Position numbers and translations under genes: made by a program. DNA of 8,050 bases, taken from assembly GCA_016282455.1 (NCBI GenBank), contig JAEEKM010000077.1, forward strand, positions 1-8,050, in the 5' to 3' direction. Shown here one piece after another: positions 5,985 to 8,050 of this stretch. The stretch is from Treponema sp. Its GTDB lineage: Bacteria; Spirochaetota; Spirochaetia; Treponematales; Treponemataceae. The notes beneath the pieces are model-generated. The model did no database searches, had not been told where the DNA came from, and saw only the letters and a list, made by a program, of their open reading frames with translations. The first letter of the stretch is position 1, and the number at the start of each line of letters is the position of its first letter.

Positions 5985-7586
5985 ATGATGAAAGGGAAGT
6001 TTTTTGTCTTATCGATTTTGCTAACATCGGCATTATTTACAGCCTGCGCATCAAACAAGGATTGGTCTAAAGTCTCTGGTTCGGAAAAGGAAACGGAAGA
6101 AATCACAGTGGCCCAGGGAAAACTCACCGGCGTTATTTCTGATGACGGAAGCACGGAAATCTTTGCAGGCATTCCCTACGCAGCACCACCTGTCGGAAAT
6201 TTAAGATGGAAGGAAACTCAAGCTGCCCTTCCCTGGAAAGAAACGCTTAGAGCAGATCACTTCAGTCCCATAGCCTGGCAGAAAAGAAACTCAGGCCTTG
6301 AAAAATGGGTTTACAGAAACCTCATCTATCACGATAAAGACGGCGACAGGGAAGATTACGCCCCCCTAAGCGAAGACTGCCTTTACCTCAACATCTGGCG
6401 GCCCGCAGGAATTTCTGCAGATGAAAAATTACCGGTTCTCATTTACATTCACGGTGGAAGCCTCATGACCGGAAGCGGCATGTACGAAGCCTGGGACGGA
6501 AACACTTTTGCAAAGAACGGCGTTATTTATGTGAGCATAAACTACAGACTGGGAGTCTTCGGTTATCTTGCCCTTGATGAGCTTGAAAAAGAAAGCCCCA
6601 ACGGAACAACAGGAAACTACGGTCTTCTTGACCAGATTGAAGCCCTTAAATGGGTTCATGAAAATATCGCTTCTTTCGGAGGTGATCCGGACAACATCAC
6701 AATTGCAGGAGAAAGTGCAGGTGCAACAAGCGTAAGTGCCCTTTGTGTCTCTCCCCTTTCAAAAGGTTTGTTCAGACGTGCAATTGCAGAAAGTTCAGGT
6801 GCCGTTACAAAACATCCGCCCCACACTTACAGAAGCATGGAGCAGGCAAAGCAGATGGGAAAAAATATCTTGAAGGAGTTCAAGGTAAAAACTGTTGAGG
6901 AACTGAGAAAGCTTCCTGCAGAAAAACTAATCAAAACCCAATACCGCAACAGCGGCATAACTGTAGACGGCTATTCAATCAAAGAACGCCCATGGGACAC
7001 CTACCAGAAAGGCGAAAACAACGAAGAAGCAATACTTGGCGGCTTTAACGCAAGGGAAGGATATTTCTTTAACTTTTTTGGCGGCAGTGCAAACAAAAAA
7101 ACTTACGAAAGCAAAGTAAAGGCCTTCTTTGGAGATTTTTCAGACCAAGTACTTTCACTCTATCCTGCAAAAAACAATAAGGAAGCAAAAGAAAACTGGG
7201 ATCAGATTTGCGGTGCAGTCTGGTTTGCAAACAGCCATCATGTCTGGAGCGAACTCATAAAAAGCCAGGGAAGAGACGCCTGGGAATATTACTTTACAAA
7301 AGAAAACGGGGGCATTGGAACAAACCACTCAGGCGAAATCATCTACGCTTACGGAAACGTTCCCAAAACCAAATACTACTCAGAAAGCGACCACCGGCTT
7401 GAAGAAACAATGCTGGGCTACTGGACAAACTTTGCCAAAACCGGAAACCCCAACGGCGAAGGGCTCCCCCTCTGGCCCCGCTACAACGACACCCCTGACC
7501 AAGTTCTGGAACTCGGAGAAAAAATTACTCTTGTAACCGACCCCCACTTAGGCCTCTACAAAGTCCTCGACAAAATGTACAACTAG
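5985..7586 (+). CDS. Type-B carboxylesterase family lipoprotein
   Basis: A 533-residue alpha/beta-hydrolase of the carboxylesterase type-B family, which hydrolyses carboxylic esters. The usual length of bacterial members is about 500 residues, so it looks complete. Residues 1-21 form a lipoprotein signal peptide ending in LFTAC, with Cys21 the probable lipid-anchored residue, so the enzyme acts at the cell envelope. Family landmarks run in order: AGIPYAAPPVG (61-71), the EDCLYLN signature (130-136), the oxyanion-hole HGG (156-158), the nucleophile elbow GESAGA with Ser244, the acid Glu358 in FNAREG, and His448 in GTNHSGEIIYAYG. The Ser-Glu-His triad is therefore intact. AGGGG precedes two tandem ATGs at 5985 and 5988; spacing (4 versus 7 nt) slightly favours the second, a one-residue difference. 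It diverges from the transglutaminase-like gene and converges on clpB. The true substrate cannot be read from sequence; names such as para-nitrobenzyl esterase would be generic. Confidence 0.92.
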   Translation: MMKGKFFVLSILLTSALFTACASNKDWSKVSGSEKETEEITVAQGKLTGVISDDGSTEIFAGIPYAAPPVGNLRWKETQAALPWKETLRADHFSPIAWQKRNSGLEKWVYRNLIYHDKDGDREDYAPLSEDCLYLNIWRPAGISADEKLPVLIYIHGGSLMTGSGMYEAWDGNTFAKNGVIYVSINYRLGVFGYLALDELEKESPNGTTGNYGLLDQIEALKWVHENIASFGGDPDNITIAGESAGATSVSALCVSPLSKGLFRRAIAESSGAVTKHPPHTYRSMEQAKQMGKNILKEFKVKTVEELRKLPAEKLIKTQYRNSGITVDGYSIKERPWDTYQKGENNEEAILGGFNAREGYFFNFFGGSANKKTYESKVKAFFGDFSDQVLSLYPAKNNKEAKENWDQICGAVWFANSHHVWSELIKSQGRDAWEYYFTKENGGIGTNHSGEIIYAYGNVPKTKYYSESDHRLEETMLGYWTNFAKTGNPNGEGLPLWPRYNDTPDQVLELGEKITLVTDPHLGLYKVLDKMYN

Positions 7587-7605
7587 CCTTTCACTGCACA
7601 AAGCC

Positions 7606-7673
7606 TGTCATTTCGACCGAGCGTAGCGAGTGGAGAAATCTATATTAGTTTTTCCAATATAGAAATCCCCACT
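7606..7673. repeat. Imperfect long palindrome with TTTCGACCGAGCGTAGCGAG motif
   Basis: Downstream of the esterase stop lies TGTCATTTCGACCGAGCG followed by GTAGCGAGTGG. From 7629 to 7673 two 18-nt arms (7629-7646 and 7656-7673) pair at 15 of 18 positions around a 9-nt loop containing TTTTT. The motif resembles palindromic intergenic repeats I remember from several bacterial genomes, so this is probably a dispersed element, one arm of which has diverged. It may also help end or stabilise the esterase transcript. Confidence 0.6.
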
Positions 7674-7703
7674 CCGCACGATATTGCAAAAGAAAGTAAA
7701 CGC

Positions 7704-7734
7704 TTCCCCCGCTGCAACCGGGGGAATATTTTTA
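7704..7734. terminator. Bidirectional hairpin terminator between the esterase and clpB
   Basis: TTCCCCCG (7704-7711) and CGGGGGAA (7719-7726) make a perfect 8-bp stem with a 7-nt loop. On the plus strand it is followed by TATTTTTATT. On the minus strand a T-rich run lies several bases beyond the stem. This suits a shared terminator for the two convergent genes, though it is more than 100 nt from either stop codon. Confidence 0.65.
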
Positions 7735-7741
7735 TTCCAAC

Positions 7742-7829
7742 AACCCGCTTTCCGGGGTTACGGCTTCCGCCTCCATTGCTCCACTCTGTTCCGCAACAGG
7801 CTTCGCCTGCCCCTCCAATCGGGCGTAGG
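7742..7829 (-). repeat. GC-rich dispersed 3'-end repeat (copy B) with a cluster of mini-hairpins
   Basis: The repeat starts 11 nt after the clpB stop codon with the 17-base motif shared with copy A (7813-7829). Four small inverted repeats follow in clpB reading order: CAGGC/GCCTG around 3 nt (7797-7809), CTGTT/AACAG around 4 nt (7786-7799, overlapping the first), GGC/GCC around TTCC (7762-7771), and AACCC/GGGTT around 8 nt (7742-7759). On the clpB strand three of the loops read GAA, GCGG and GGAA. No coding frame is evident. Confidence 0.6.
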
Positions 7830-7840
7830 TCTACAGTTCT

Positions 7841-8050
7841 TTAACAGACACTAAAGACAAGACCCTTTCCGTCAGAGGACACTTTCACGAGAGAGCCTTC
7901 CATAATCTTTCCTGAAAGCACCTCCTTTGCAAGAGGATTTTCCAGGTAAGTCTGAATTGCCCTCTTAACAGGACGTGCGCCAAAACTTGGGTCATAGCCT
8001 GCATCGGCAAGAAAATCCATGGCAGAATCATCAAACTCAAGTTTAATCCG
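7841..8050 (-). CDS. clpB: ClpB disaggregase, C-terminal 69 residues (5' part off the window)
   Basis: This is the end of the ATP-dependent chaperone ClpB, a cytoplasmic hexameric AAA+ disaggregase that works with DnaK to rescue aggregated proteins. The visible part is the small C-terminal subdomain of the second AAA+ module. AGYDPSFGARPVKRAIQ is the highly conserved sensor-2 region, and its GAR arginine contacts bound ATP. LENPLAKEVLSGK follows, as in ClpB. The C-terminus (GKGLVFSVC) ends shortly afterwards, as is normal for the family. ClpA or ClpC C-termini share the GARP region; the ENPLA segment favours ClpB. The stop is TAA at 7841-7843. Any heat-shock control would lie outside the window. 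Confidence 0.88.
   Translation of the reverse strand, partial: RIKLEFDDSAMDFLADAGYDPSFGARPVKRAIQTYLENPLAKEVLSGKIMEGSLVKVSSDGKGLVFSVC

Larger units (their letters stand above)
7587..7840. other. Gene-free convergent spacer
   Basis: About 250 bp between the convergent esterase and clpB stop codons. It holds the long imperfect palindrome, the bidirectional hairpin and repeat copy B described separately. I see no coding frame, tRNA or recognised RNA family in it. Confidence 0.7.

Noticed and set aside
7742..7829. CRISPR array or tandem repeat
   Set aside because: The small inverted repeats differ from one another, with no regular direct repeats and unique spacers.

Overview
The window most likely comes from a spirochaete of the Treponema type. 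Evidence: two secreted lipoproteins with loose, spirochaete-like lipoboxes (VSC and TAC), moderate-to-low GC in the coding regions, strong GGAGG-type ribosome binding sites, and GC-rich dispersed repeats placed just after stop codons. The genus is an inference; no rRNA or other phylogenetic marker is present.

Layout, left to right. (1) 1-1351, minus strand: a large protein I do not recognise, cut by the window edge (450 residues visible). (2) 1436-2836, minus strand: a complete, apparently intact IS3-family insertion sequence of the IS150 type. It has OrfA, OrfB in the -1 frame, an A7 slippery run preceded by a Shine-Dalgarno-like GGAG, 30-bp imperfect terminal inverted repeats and a TTT target duplication. 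Removing it restores an intergenic gap of about 158 bp between genes 1 and 3. (3) 2837-2906: a GC-rich repeat with a perfect 9-bp hairpin, which the element borders. (4) 2914-5817, minus strand: a 967-residue lipoprotein with a transglutaminase-like Cys-His-Asp domain and a long unassigned C-terminal half. (5) 5818-5984: a divergent promoter region with two sigma-70-like promoters facing away from each other and a 13-bp palindrome centred between their -35 boxes. (6) 5985-7586, plus strand: a type-B carboxylesterase lipoprotein with a complete Ser-Glu-His triad. (7) 7587-7840: a gene-free convergent spacer with a long imperfect palindrome, a strong GC hairpin terminator, a cluster of very small hairpins, and a second copy of the 17-bp motif found after gene 4. 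(8) 7841-8050, minus strand: the C-terminus of the disaggregase ClpB.

How the parts relate. The transglutaminase-like protein and the esterase are divergently transcribed from a shared control region, and both should be lipid-anchored outside the cytoplasm. They may be co-regulated envelope or extracellular functions, but no common substrate is visible. The esterase and clpB converge on a shared terminator and repeat region. The insertion sequence lies 84 bp upstream of the left-hand gene in the same orientation, so it may affect that gene's expression. I see no CRISPR array, tRNA, rRNA, phage module or toxin-antitoxin pair. Nothing here amounts to a clearly new multi-gene system. The most distinctive items are the 3'-end repeats, the long unassigned half of the transglutaminase lipoprotein and the unrecognised left-hand protein.
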